DNA of 64,000 nucleotides from Jeotgalibaca sp. MA1X17-3 (GCF_021513155.1 NZ_CP090983.1:496001-560000); one strand, 5' to 3'. Numbered from the stretch's first letter, positions 8,747 to 16,814 are shown. Notes: generated from the sequence alone by a model not told the origin. Numbers and translations: made by a program.

Positions 8747-9397
8747 TTATACGCTACGAACTGCTTCTTCGACTGCAATTTCCCCACTTAATATCTCAAA
8801 TTCTTTTTTAATGGTGTTGTCATGATGAAGAACTGAAACTAGAGTTTGAGCTACATCTTGACGAGGAACTTCATTGACATCATTCCCCATTCCTACTTTG
8901 ATTTGACCAGTACCAGGAGTATCGACTAAGATTCCTGGATGCACAATCGTCCAATCTAGTTGAGTACGATTTTTTAACCATTCATCGGCATAGTTTTTTG
9001 CGATGGTATAAATTTGTAAGTCATTTTCCATTGCCATAGCTTCTCGACCTGTTCGGAACGTACTGACCATAATGAAACGTTTTATTCCAGCTTGTTCTGC
9101 AGCAGTCATTGCTTTAATAGCACCATCCAAATCAACTAAGATGGTTTTGTCCAGACCGCTTCCACCAGCACCGGCACTAAAAATAACTGTGTCAACTTCT
9201 TTCATTGCAGCAGCTAATTTCTCTATTGGATCTTTTACAAGATCTAAGAGGACCGTTTTGATTCCGCGTTCTTCAAAGTAACTGGCTTGCTCACTTTTAC
9301 GAATCATAGCGACTTCTTCAATAGAAGAATCGTCTTTTATAAAGTCAGCAAAATAACGAGCTACCTTTCCATTTGCACCTATAATAAGAACTTTCAT
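8747..9397 (-). CDS. NAD(P)-binding SDR-type oxidoreductase (NmrA/YhfK-like)
   Basis: A 216-residue atypical short-chain dehydrogenase. The N-terminus MKVLIIGANGKVARYFADF is a Rossmann GxxGxxA-type loop; later segments include VIFSAGAGGSG near residue 74 and FIMVSTFRTG near residue 108, and WTIVHPGIL near residue 147, as in NAD(P)H-binding YhfK-like proteins. I choose the start at 9397 (ribosome site AAAGGAGTTTTAAA); a longer ORF upstream has no ribosome site. The substrate is unknown. Confidence 0.8.
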   Translation of the reverse strand: MKVLIIGANGKVARYFADFIKDDSSIEEVAMIRKSEQASYFEERGIKTVLLDLVKDPIEKLAAAMKEVDTVIFSAGAGGSGLDKTILVDLDGAIKAMTAAEQAGIKRFIMVSTFRTGREAMAMENDLQIYTIAKNYADEWLKNRTQLDWTIVHPGILVDTPGTGQIKVGMGNDVNEVPRQDVAQTLVSVLHHDNTIKKEFEILSGEIAVEEAVRSV

Positions 9398-9582
9398 TTT
9401 AAAACTCCTTTCGATGATGATCATTAACTCAAGTGTACGGTAATCCGCTGTTTGGGTACAGTATTTAGCTTTCTTTTTAAAAAATGATGGCTTGTTTATA
9501 AGTGAGGAGCGTTCCATTCCTGCGTATGATTTATTTTGTGCTACCATTTATTTAGAAAGTACATTCAGAGAGGATTGATGAA

Positions 9583-10254
9583 ATGATAAAAACAGTACTA
9601 TTTGACATGAATGAAACATTATTAAATTTAAATGTATTAAAAAAGAGTTTTGATACATATTTTGAGGATCAATATATAGTTCAATATTGGTTTGCCAAGT
9701 TACTTCATTCTTCTACTGTTATAGGTGGTATGGAAGAATATACTGATTTTGGAAAACTTTCCGAAGCGGCCTTAGAAAGTGTCTTTTTAGAAAGCGGTAA
9801 AGAGCTAACCGATGAAATCAAGACTGATATATTAGGGTCATTCAGAAAATTACCAGCATATGAAGATGTATCAGAAGCTCTTCAACTACTAAGAGACAAT
9901 GATATTAAAGTCATAGCTGTAACAAATTCTTCTTACGAGATGGTTAAGGAACAACTCACTCATTCAGGACTCATCGACTTATTTGATTCCTATTACTCCG
10001 TAGAAGCAGTTCGGAAATATAAACCATTTAAAGAAATCTATCACTATGTAATGGACCAAGAAAATATTAAAGCTGATGAAACAATCATGGTTGCCACTCA
10101 CGATTGGGATTTATTTGGAGCTAAAAAAGTCGGATTGGTGACTGCCTATATCAAACGTAAGGAAGATCAATATAATCCTTATTGTTTAAAGCCAGATTTA
10201 TCCGATAGTAATTTAATAGATTTAGCGAAACAAATAATAAATAGTAAGCTCTAA
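9583..10254 (+). CDS. HAD-superfamily hydrolase (haloacid dehalogenase type II-like)
   Basis: 223 residues. HAD motif I is FDMNETLLNL (residues 7-16) with the nucleophile Asp8; motif II is VTNSS near residue 112; motif III Lys is in YKPFKE near residue 146; the motif IV acidic site is ATHDWDLFGA near residue 163. MNETL in motif I is typical of type II haloacid dehalogenase-like members. The physiological substrate is unknown. It is the last ordinary gene before the accessory island. Confidence 0.82.
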   Translation: MIKTVLFDMNETLLNLNVLKKSFDTYFEDQYIVQYWFAKLLHSSTVIGGMEEYTDFGKLSEAALESVFLESGKELTDEIKTDILGSFRKLPAYEDVSEALQLLRDNDIKVIAVTNSSYEMVKEQLTHSGLIDLFDSYYSVEAVRKYKPFKEIYHYVMDQENIKADETIMVATHDWDLFGAKKVGLVTAYIKRKEDQYNPYCLKPDLSDSNLIDLAKQIINSKL

Positions 10255-10572
10255 ATGGATCTCTTCAAAAAAATTCCAAGAAATAATAGTATAAGTATTG
10301 GAAAGCACAAGTATTAATATTTAATTGGTTGAAAGAATGGTAGAGAAAAGAGAGTAATTATGAGTGATCTATCTGTTAAAGATCTCTAGGAAAAGCCAGG
10401 GATTTCTAAAGAAACTGTATGATAAATTGTTATAATCTAGGGTGTAAAAATCTTATCTAATGATAGCTCTTTCCCTTCTTGGAAAATTAATACCTGATTT
10501 CCGTCAATAGAGTATGAAATCGTGTATTTCGAGGGAATGACAAAAAGAACCCTGTGGGCAAAAAGGTTCTAG

Positions 10573-10601
10573 ATATATGATTCTAATCAATTTCATGTAT
10601 C
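10573..10601 (+). repeat. R1 palindromic repeat, copy a
   Basis: 29 bp: ATATATGATTC, variable centre, ATTTCATGTATC. The outer ATATATGA and TCATGTAT form an imperfect inverted repeat. It is preceded by a terminator-like hairpin. Confidence 0.85.
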
Positions 10602-10701
10602 AATTATTATATTATTTAAATTTAGAGGAGGAAAAATATGATTTGGATAGGCTACACTGGGTTGGACAATAAAATTTAGCCTTGATTTAATAATCTTCTA
10701 A

Positions 10702-10738
10702 ATATATGATTCTCTCTCTCTCTTTTTTTCATATATTC
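10702..10738 (+). repeat. R1 palindromic repeat, copy b (expanded centre)
   Basis: Same outer arms (ATATATGATTC and TTCATATATTC) but the centre carries a CT repeat and a T run, making it 37 bp. Confidence 0.6.
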
Positions 10739-10827
10739 AGGAGTATAAGGTGATCTTTTTGGGATGAGAAAGGAATGAAATGCAGACCACGCTCACGTCA
10801 ACCTTTAATAAAGGAAGGGGAACATAA

Positions 10828-11275
10828 CTGTGCACCTTAAAAAATTACGCAAGACTTACTAAGCATAGTAGGTGTGTCTTTTCTATTCTATTCGTTGTTC
10901 CTTTTCTTTTGAGCAAAGGAATGATTATTGGTTCGGATTCCATTTTTCATTTTAATCATTTTTACGATATAGCGATGCAAATGAAACATGGAAATATTCA
11001 ATATTTCATATCGATGTATGGCTTCCAACAATCAAGACGTACTATAAATGCGCTGTACGGTCCTCTTATAGCGTACTTTCACGGTGGACTCGTTCTTCTT
11101 AGTTGTTCGTGGTTTAATTATCAGGTATTGTCTAACTTTACTTTATTTATTTTTCATATTAATAATTGAACTATTTAATGTAATTAAATGGTGGGAAAAA
11201 CATTCTAACTTACATAAAATTACGTGGAGTATGATGTTTTTTATTGTATCAAAACAATCATTTATAAGCTCTTAA
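10828..11275 (+). pseudogene. Remnant of a large polytopic membrane protein
   Basis: The frame reads FVVPFLLSKGMIIGSDSIFHFNHFYDIAMQMK, then YGFQQS..TINALYGPLIAYFHGG, which resembles the N-terminal part of YfhO-like / 6-pyruvoyl-tetrahydropterin-synthase-related membrane proteins of lactic acid bacteria (IGSD.IFHFNR.YD and F.QSGR..NALYGP). The frame changes near 11100 and no downstream remainder is present, so only about 100-150 of an expected several hundred residues survive. The family assignment is from memory of motifs; decay is clear. Confidence 0.55.
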
Positions 11276-11321
11276 AATTTTATAAAGACAAGCTGGATCA
11301 AATAGAAGAATTTACTGTTGA

Positions 11322-11380
11322 CCTGAATTATTCATACTTCTAAATTGATGGGGAAAATTTAGAAGTATGAATAATTCAGG
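11322..11380. mobile_element. 59-bp palindromic remnant or MITE of the IS1380-type element
   Basis: Begins CCTGAATTATTCATACTT and ends with its complement. The right 41 bases are the reverse complement of the first 41 bases of the IS at 13291. So this is a minimal element carrying two copies of the same IS end and no transposase. No clear target duplication is seen. Confidence 0.8.
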
Positions 11381-11632
11381 GATAATACAGTAAAATAAGA
11401 AATGGTTATCGATACTGATTAAATTATTTTTTAAAGTAACGATCATATCTTGCTAGTATTTTGTCGAATAGTTTGAATTTTTATTTTACTAACTTTTTAA
11501 TGATCCAATATTATAGTTTGTTGAAAAGATATCACCTCTCAAATAATGAATACTTGATTTTATCTAATAGGTTATGTAATCGTGTGTTGAAAAGCGAACT
11601 GAAAAAAGAACCTTTTTAATATAAGGTTCTTT

Positions 11633-11661
11633 ATACATGATTCTAGGCAAAATAGTGTATT
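11633..11661 (+). repeat. R1 palindromic repeat, copy c
   Basis: 29 bp starting ATACATGATTCTA and ending AGTGTATT. Directly follows a hairpin AAAGAACCTT/AAGGTTCTTT (11605-11632). Together with copies a and d this gives a composite hairpin-plus-R1 unit. The 404 bases between 11281 and 11684 hold only this, the IS remnant and AT-rich DNA. Confidence 0.8.
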
Positions 11662-11684
11662 AAGAATTTAAGGTAATTCTTTTA

Positions 11685-12095
11685 CTAAAAAATTTGTTCT
11701 ATTTTCTCTTTCTCTGCATTAGCATTGAAATAAAAATAATTTTTAGCACCATCCCTACCTGTCACAACAATCTGAGCAGCAGTGTCACTGAGCCATTCAA
11801 TTACAATATTCTCTGAAGCCACATCTACTAACAATTCGGTCTCTATAAAGGAACTAAGCTCTGAAGAAGTTGTAACTTCTTCAATGAGTATCTCATTTGA
11901 ATGGCCTCTTATTGAGATTTCAATATGGTACGTATCATCGGGAGAACCACTGCTTATTAGCATTTGTTTTTCAAAAAATGCTGCATTAATAAAGATTATA
12001 AAGGGAATGCTCAGCAAGATCATCATTGCAAGGACCATTAAAAAGAAGATACCACATCCTTGATTGGAAACCGATTCATTCTTGGGACGCTTCAT
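11685..12095 (-). CDS. Membrane-anchored protein of unknown function (DUF5412-like)
   Basis: 136 residues from the ATG at 12095, which follows AAAGGAGGATGACGAT; the upstream GTG lies inside that ribosome site. Layout: short hydrophilic N-terminus, one membrane helix (CGIFFLMVLAMMILLSIPFIIF, about residues 16-36), then an extracytoplasmic part with SSGSPDDTYHIEISIRG, reminiscent of DUF5412-type proteins (SPDGxYxIxI). No catalytic motif is seen. It is a single-gene unit between R1 copies c and d, on the opposite strand to most of the island. Confidence 0.65.
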   Translation of the reverse strand: MKRPKNESVSNQGCGIFFLMVLAMMILLSIPFIIFINAAFFEKQMLISSGSPDDTYHIEISIRGHSNEILIEEVTTSSELSSFIETELLVDVASENIVIEWLSDTAAQIVVTGRDGAKNYFYFNANAEKEKIEQIF

Positions 12096-12231
12096 ATCGT
12101 CATCCTCCTTTGTCACAGATAGTGTATCATCCTTTATTTAAGAGTTTCTAAAAAATACAATCCGGTATTTTACAAAAAGTAGATCATAACAAAATAAATG
12201 CAAAAAGAACCTTAAAGAGATAAGGTTCTTT

Positions 12232-12260
12232 ATACATGATTCTATATAATTTCGTGTATA
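12232..12260 (+). repeat. R1 palindromic repeat, copy d
   Basis: 29 bp, ATACATGATTCTAT then AATTTCGTGTATA. Directly preceded by the AAAGAACCTT/AAGGTTCTTT hairpin (12204-12231), as in copy c. Confidence 0.85.
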
Positions 12261-12282
12261 AAAAAATTGAATTTTATTAGAA

Positions 12283-12498
12283 TTATGAGTTATACCCAAA
12301 AATAAGGGTCATGAATAATAAATATAACGAAACTAGTATGAGGACTACTCCTAAAATAATCATCAGGAGAGCGGAACTCCCACTTTGTTTTCTTATTTTT
12401 ATCCCACTAATGACAAGAACAAGTCCTCCAAGTAAGAAAATAAATTCAAATAATAAAACAGGCCACTTCATATCGAAGGTTTGTTCTAATAATTCCAT
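12283..12498 (-). CDS. Small membrane protein, two predicted helices
   Basis: 71 residues. Two hydrophobic segments (WPVLLFEFIFLLGGLVLVISG and ALLMIILGVVLILVSLYLLFM) are separated by a short basic loop (IKIRKQSG). ATG follows GTGGGAGTAC. Family not recognised. A single-gene unit between R1 copies d and e. Confidence 0.6.
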   Translation of the reverse strand: MELLEQTFDMKWPVLLFEFIFLLGGLVLVISGIKIRKQSGSSALLMIILGVVLILVSLYLLFMTLIFGYNS

Positions 12499-12607
12499 GT
12501 ACTCCCACTTTTATGTTTTTTTGTTAAAATAAGTATACTATAAATAATTTATGATCAGAGAAAGAGAAAATCCCGTAAGAAAATATCTTTGTCAAATCAG
12601 GATTAGA

Positions 12608-12636
12608 ATACACGATTCTATCTAATTTCATGTATC
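12608..12636 (+). repeat. R1 palindromic repeat, copy e
   Basis: 29 bp, ATACACGATTCTAT then AATTTCATGTATC. Confidence 0.85.
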
Positions 12637-12676
12637 GTTTACTATTGAATTATCTTCTTAAATATGTAAAGAACTC

Positions 12677-12734
12677 TTGACAGTTTTTGCTTGTATGGTA
12701 AGCTTTAAATGTCAAAAACTTTTTACATTTAAAG
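12677..12734 (+). promoter_or_regulatory. Candidate promoter and operator of the TM/Xre pair
   Basis: A TTGACA box (12677-12682) is followed by a weak -10 region. Just downstream a perfect 10-bp inverted repeat, CTTTAAATGT (12703-12712) and ACATTTAAAG (12725-12734), ends three bases before the ribosome site. The position suits autoregulation by the Xre protein encoded in the operon; that is inference. Confidence 0.55.
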
Positions 12735-12749
12735 TTAGGAGGAATTTAA

Positions 12750-13055
12750 TTGGATAATATTTTTTTAGGACTATTTTTCTGTTTCTTAGTGATTAGTGTC
12801 GTTTTGATTATCTTAACACTTATATCTTTACCAAAATTAGGAGATGAAAGGAAAAATCTTGTCAAAATCAAAGCACAGTCCTCTACATTTACAGTTATTA
12901 TTGGATACATGATGATTGAGATGGGGGAAAATATATACAAATCGGTTTGGGGAAATGGAAATTATGAAGGAATCAATCCTTTCGTATTTCTTTTTGTCTT
13001 TTCATCTTTTTATTTACTTTCATTACTGTCTTTCAAGAAAAAGTATGGTGGGTAA
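12750..13055 (+). CDS. Small membrane protein with a GDERK motif, paired with an Xre regulator
   Basis: 101 residues from a TTG start after TAGGAGGAATTTAA. Three hydrophobic segments with LPKLGDERKNLVKIKAQS after the first helix; a GDER motif in this position is common in small membrane proteins encoded next to Xre regulators. The HTH gene follows at once, so this is probably a two-gene regulator/membrane pair. Function unknown. Confidence 0.7.
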   Translation: MDNIFLGLFFCFLVISVVLIILTLISLPKLGDERKNLVKIKAQSSTFTVIIGYMMIEMGENIYKSVWGNGNYEGINPFVFLFVFSSFYLLSLLSFKKKYGG

Positions 13056-13056
13056 A

Positions 13057-13263
13057 GTGGAAAATTATATCAAAGAATTAAGAAAAAAAGCAAAATTATC
13101 CCAAGAGGGACTAGCTAATGTTTGTAAAGTTTCTAGACAAACGATTAATGCTATTGAAAATGATAAATATGATCCTACTTTGCAGCTAGCCTTTAATATA
13201 GCTTCCGTTTTAGGAACAACGATTGATAAGCTTTTTGTCAATAATGAAACAATCAAAAAATAA
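13057..13263 (+). CDS. Xre/Cro-family HTH regulator (YozG/YvaO-type size)
   Basis: 68 residues with a complete Cro/C1 HTH: IKELRKKAKLSQEGLANVCKVSRQTINAIENDKYDPTLQLAFNIASVLGTTIDKLF. I choose the GTG at 13057, two bases after the preceding stop, because it matches the usual start of the family; an ATG at 13045 is possible. There is no C-terminal effector domain. It likely represses its own pair through the inverted repeat upstream. Confidence 0.82.
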   Translation: MENYIKELRKKAKLSQEGLANVCKVSRQTINAIENDKYDPTLQLAFNIASVLGTTIDKLFVNNETIKK

Positions 13264-13290
13264 AACTTAATCTTATTTAATTAAGTTTTT
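13262..13290 (+). terminator. Terminator after the Xre gene, target of IS insertion
   Basis: AAAACTTAAT pairs with ATTAAGTTTT, followed by T. The IS lies directly after its T-run, and TTAAGTTTTT is repeated on the far side of the IS. Confidence 0.75.
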
Positions 13291-14965
13291 CCTGAATTAT
13301 TCATACTTCTAAATTTTCCCCATCAATTTAGTGAAACCATTGGTTTCTACTTTTTTATTATTGTAATTCGAATGTGAATCGCACCATTGGTTCAAAGTTT
13401 GCTGGCGTTCAATAAACGATAGGAAAAACTTCCAGTTTTTGGGCGCACGAGCCCCTTGATATTTATTAATTTTTTAAAATTCCAGTCGCTTCTCGATTCT
13501 ACCAACAAAGTTGCTGGATTTTGTCCAATAGATGGTAGAACAGGTCCTGATAAACATGGGAAGAGCTCGTTTTCAGAAACAACTTTCGACCGCTACGTAC
13601 CAGCTTGCCAGCCACTTTAAAGAGACGAAGGCGCAAACTGTCTACTTGGAAGGCTGCTTCTTTCGCCGGCAAACAGAGGGTCTTCATGAAGTTGACCAAG
13701 TTGTAAGCCAAAAGGCTTACCAACATCCGAGCATGGTTTTCCAAGAAATGAGGACTATCTGTCTTATCTAAGTAAAAGCCATTCTTCGCTTCCTTGATAT
13801 AATTCTCCATGGTTCCACGCTTATGGTACAGCTGAAAAATCATTTGGGTGGAAATGTTTTCCGATAGATTCGTCACTATATATTCGTGACGAAAGGTTAA
13901 CTCTCCTGCTTCCCGAGTGGACTTGATGCAGACACGACGCTCTTTTGACCAACTGTTTGCTTGATGGAACGTCGAGTAGTAGTGGACTTCCTGCTGTTCC
14001 CAAGGGTGATTGTCGTCAATCGACACAAAAGATTCCGCCAGATGGGCCAATTTCCGATTCGCCTTCAGGCGAATGACGTAGTGGCTCTGGTAAGCTTCAC
14101 AGGTATCGTATACTTCCGGTGTCGCAAATCCGCTATCCCCGCGCACCAGGATATCGGTGCAAGGAAGCGTGTAGGTGTAATGTTCCAGCATTGGTTCCAG
14201 AAAATCTCTCACCCCTTTGGAGGTGTAGACATTGCCAGAACGAAGTTCTGCTTTCAAGAAGTCGCCGGTCAGGCCATCAAAAGCGACCAAAGGATGATAG
14301 CCATTCGTTCCATAGTGGGCGTTAAAGTTGGTAGCCTCCTGATTCCCAAATGTATCGGAATGGGTAGAGTCCAAATCAATGATGAGCTGGGTCGAATTGC
14401 GTTTCAAGCGAACTTTGTCGATCAGTGCTTGGTTCAAGACTTGAAGTTGAGAGAGGGTCTCTTCGCTGATGCGGTCCCAAAATCGAGATAGTGAAGCTTG
14501 TGAAGCAATGGCTCCCTTATCCAGTACCAAACGGAAAATCGGATCTTCTTTCAATAGGTTGGCAGAAGAATCCGCAGGATAGCCTGCAATCAGCTGAAAA
14601 AGTAATTGCTCCAACACGGAAATATTGTCATGGAGCCAGTAGCGCCTTTTGTCGTGGAATGTTACTAGCTCCCTTGCCAGTTCCGAAAAACCAATGGCAC
14701 CCATGAATTCTTTAACCAGAACTAATCCGGAATCCGTGGACAGGTTTCCACCTGTATTGGTCACCGTCATTTTTGAGTTGAAATTTACGTGTTTTTCCTG
14801 TAATGTAGCCATTGAGAGAACCCCTTTCTTTGGTTAGGTTAGACGCTTTAACCATAGCAGAATGGGGTTCTTTTTGTACACCCAAAGGGTGTCCGATCAC
14901 GAAAAGAAAAACCGTATTGGAACAAGGCTTACAGAGCATTTCAGAAAATCTATGAATTATTCAGG
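13291..14965 (-). mobile_element. IS1380-family insertion sequence, complete
   Basis: 1675 bp bounded by perfect 15-bp terminal inverted repeats (CCTGAATTATTCATA at 13291-13305, complement at 14951-14965). The 10-bp direct repeat TTAAGTTTTT flanks both ends (13281-13290 and 14966-14975), consistent with a target duplication, though longer than the 4-5 bp usual for IS1380; part may be coincidental. It carries one intact transposase gene. Before insertion the terminator would have run directly into R1 copy f. Confidence 0.92.
13499..14812 (-). CDS. IS1380-family transposase
   Basis: 437-residue DDE transposase, full length. The opening KMTVTNTGGNLSTDSGLVLVKEF and the catalytic blocks IIDLDSTHSDTFGNQE, DILVRGDSGFATPEVYD and YHKRGTMENYIKEAKNGF (D, D, E) are those of IS1380/ISEcp1-like enzymes. 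ATG follows AAAGGGGTTCTCTCA. It is richer in G+C than its neighbours, which fits recent arrival. Confidence 0.93.
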   Translation of the reverse strand: MATLQEKHVNFNSKMTVTNTGGNLSTDSGLVLVKEFMGAIGFSELARELVTFHDKRRYWLHDNISVLEQLLFQLIAGYPADSSANLLKEDPIFRLVLDKGAIASQASLSRFWDRISEETLSQLQVLNQALIDKVRLKRNSTQLIIDLDSTHSDTFGNQEATNFNAHYGTNGYHPLVAFDGLTGDFLKAELRSGNVYTSKGVRDFLEPMLEHYTYTLPCTDILVRGDSGFATPEVYDTCEAYQSHYVIRLKANRKLAHLAESFVSIDDNHPWEQQEVHYYSTFHQANSWSKERRVCIKSTREAGELTFRHEYIVTNLSENISTQMIFQLYHKRGTMENYIKEAKNGFYLDKTDSPHFLENHARMLVSLLAYNLVNFMKTLCLPAKEAAFQVDSLRLRLFKVAGKLVRSGRKLFLKTSSSHVYQDLFYHLLDKIQQLCW

Positions 14966-14977
14966 TTAAGTTTTTTA

Positions 14978-15006
14978 ATATATGATTCTATAACATGTCA
15001 TGTATC
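14978..15006 (+). repeat. R1 palindromic repeat, copy f
   Basis: 29 bp, ATATATGATTCTAT then CATGTCATGTATC. Separated from its original terminator by the IS. An R2 repeat starts 23 bases further on. Confidence 0.82.
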
Positions 15007-15029
15007 AGAATAATAAAATAACTGACAAG

Positions 15030-15062
15030 GTGAGTTTGTTACACTAAAAATTGAGAGAAACT
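15030..15062 (+). repeat. R2 palindromic repeat, copy a
   Basis: 33 bp. Left half GTGAGTTTGTTACACT, right half AATTGAGAGAAACT. Lies 26 bases upstream of the start of the 93-residue membrane protein gene; this 5-prime region is also shared with the paralogue at 20.1 kb, including AAGAAAGTTAAGGAG. Confidence 0.8.
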
Positions 15063-15087
15063 GAAAGAAAGTTAAGGAGTGATTAAA

Positions 15088-15369
15088 ATAGATATTATTT
15101 ATGAATTCATATTTTCGGGACTTACAGATACAACTCAAAATTCAAAAATTCCTAGACCTGTTCGTATTCTCGCAGCTATTTTGGTAAGTATTATATTTAT
15201 AATTTCTATCCTAACTCTTGGAGTGTATGTAGTTTTTGCTGTAGATCAAGGAATGTTTAAAAGATTAATTAGTGCTTTTTTATTATTAATAATTACTGGA
15301 TACTATATACATCTTTTAACAGCTATGAAAAAAACAAATAATAAAAATTTAAACAAAGACAACGATTAG
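15088..15369 (+). CDS. Small two-helix membrane protein, paralogue of the 20128 gene, apparent ATA start
   Basis: 93 residues, about three-quarters identical by eye to the product at 20128-20409: shared LTDTTQNSK, RPxRI, AAILVSIIFIISI, AVDQG and KRLISAFLLL. Two hydrophobic helices, positively charged C-terminus. At the place where the paralogue has ATG this copy has ATA (15088-15090), spaced normally from AAGGAG. The only GTG nearby (15079) lies inside the ribosome site. So either a rare ATA start is used, the start is mutated, or the base is miscalled. Function unknown. Confidence 0.6.
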   Translation: MDIIYEFIFSGLTDTTQNSKIPRPVRILAAILVSIIFIISILTLGVYVVFAVDQGMFKRLISAFLLLIITGYYIHLLTAMKKTNNKNLNKDND

Positions 15370-15438
15370 CAGTAGGAGGGACAGAACAATTTTTTACCCA
15401 GTTACTACTTCTTTGTCTTTATACTGATAAAGTTTGGG

Positions 15439-15467
15439 ATATATGATTCTATAAGATTTCATGTATC
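15439..15467 (+). repeat. R1 palindromic repeat, copy g
   Basis: 29 bp, ATATATGATTCTAT then GATTTCATGTATC. R2 copy b begins 12 bases later, as at copy f. Confidence 0.85.
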
Positions 15468-15479
15468 CGAAAGTACATA

Positions 15480-15512
15480 ATGAGTTTGTAATAACAATAT
15501 AAGAGTAAAACT
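15480..15512 (+). repeat. R2 palindromic repeat, copy b
   Basis: 33 bp, ATGAGTTTGTAATAAC then TAAGAGTAAAACT. Extended by CAT it forms the inverted repeat ATGAGTTT/AAACTCAT. Confidence 0.85.
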
Positions 15513-15550
15513 CATAGGGATACATTTAAGAAAGAAGGAGAATCATAGAT

Positions 15551-16534
15551 ATGAATCTATCAGAAAATGAATCAAAAAATAAGAAAGTTCAAGTTTTTAA
15601 TGTAGTCGTTATTTTATTAATTACACTCTTTATAGTTGGAGGGTGTTCACTACCACCTAAAAAAGATCAACAGCCACCTACAGTGCTAGAGGAAGACTTT
15701 TTGAAAAAGCTACAACAACTGGAAGGGGATTTCCTGGATATTCCTGAGTCACTTGCGGAAGAAACCGAAGCCATCGAGCAGGACGTTGTTTCCTATTCTG
15801 TAGCGAGGAATGATTTAACGAATCGTATAATCCTGACAGATGACGCAAATAACCTATCATTTGCTAAGGAACAAGAGGAACATGAACGTTTATGGCAGCT
15901 GTTTTCAACAATCATTCCTCTAGAGAATAGGAAAATGGTGAAAGAGTTCGTCCTCTTTACAGACGGACCAGACAATACACTTGGGTTGGTAGAGCCTTTG
16001 CCATCGGATACAGACCAATGGAAATTGGCGATTGACTATCAAGACACGTCAAATATAAAGGATTTCTACTATACCTTGATTCATGAGTACGGCCACTTGT
16101 TGACATTGAACCATTCTGAGGTGCCCCCGACTTCTAAAACGGTACTAGATGATGAGGAGTTTGAGGAAGCGACTGTGGCATGTAAAACATATTATGCACT
16201 TCAAGGTTGCAGCTCAAATGACTCGTATATGTATCAGTACTTCAAAAGGTTCTGGGAGGTCCGTTATGAAGAATGGCTTGAAATGGATGTGGAATCTAGT
16301 GAAGAAGCTCAGAGCGTATTTTTTGATAAGCATGCGGATGAATTCCTGACGCCTTATGCAGTGAGCCATCCGGAGGAAGATATCGCGGAGTCGTGGGTGC
16401 ATTTCATTTTCACGGAAAAGCCGAAGGAACCTTTCACAATGACAGATGAAAAGATTGCATTCTTTTATAATTATCCGGAATTAGTCCAACTGAGGAAGAC
16501 CATCTTGAAAAACTTGTATGAGTCGTTGAAATGA
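15551..16534 (+). CDS. Secreted lipoprotein, putative HExxH zinc metallopeptidase
   Basis: 327 residues. N-terminal signal with a hydrophobic stretch (VVVILLITLFIV) ending in the lipobox VGGC near residue 32, so the protein is probably lipidated and held on the outer membrane face. A zinc-binding HEYGH motif lies near residue 179 (TLIHEYGHLLTLNHSE), with a plausible third ligand in EEDIAESWVHFIF near residue 280, as in gluzincin-type peptidases. Substrate unknown. It is a single-gene unit between R2 copies b and c. ATG follows GAAGGAGAATCATAGAT. Confidence 0.78.
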   Translation: MNLSENESKNKKVQVFNVVVILLITLFIVGGCSLPPKKDQQPPTVLEEDFLKKLQQLEGDFLDIPESLAEETEAIEQDVVSYSVARNDLTNRIILTDDANNLSFAKEQEEHERLWQLFSTIIPLENRKMVKEFVLFTDGPDNTLGLVEPLPSDTDQWKLAIDYQDTSNIKDFYYTLIHEYGHLLTLNHSEVPPTSKTVLDDEEFEEATVACKTYYALQGCSSNDSYMYQYFKRFWEVRYEEWLEMDVESSEEAQSVFFDKHADEFLTPYAVSHPEEDIAESWVHFIFTEKPKEPFTMTDEKIAFFYNYPELVQLRKTILKNLYESLK

Positions 16535-16814
16535 GAAACCAACTTTAATAGTTTGTATTATGGTGCCTGTCACTCATTCAAATGGTGGCTCTTCAAGTAT
16601 AAGTATTGATTCCTGTCCATAGTGTAGTTCGAAATTATAAACTACTATGCAGTTATCGGGCGCGATTGTTGAATAAGTAAAATTAAGAGTGGCTGCGGGA
16701 GCTTTATTCGTAGTTTTAGGAATGATAGTTTATGTAATTTTTAAGTCCCCTATACTTTTGATAATCGGTATTTTAAGATTTATATTAATTGACATAAAAG
16801 AGTAAATTTCGTTC
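16535..16814. other. Intergenic stretch with a small ORF remnant
   Basis: Contains a 38-codon ORF (16689-16805, GTG start) reading as a hydrophobic peptide (VAAGALFVVLGMIVYVIF...), without a clear ribosome site. It may be the end of a lost membrane protein gene. Nothing else supported. Confidence 0.4.

Larger units (their letters stand above)
10255..10827. other. Gene-poor left end of the accessory island
   Basis: No convincing gene. It holds two R1 repeats (10573, 10702), a hairpin AAAAAGAACC/GGTTCT (10542-10570), and a 13-codon ORF (10638-10679) with an excellent ribosome site (AGAGGAGGAAAAAT), probably a gene remnant. Confidence 0.6.

Noticed and set aside
10573..15467. CRISPR array
   Set aside because: R1 copies are hundreds of bases apart with genes between them; there are no uniform spacers or cas genes.
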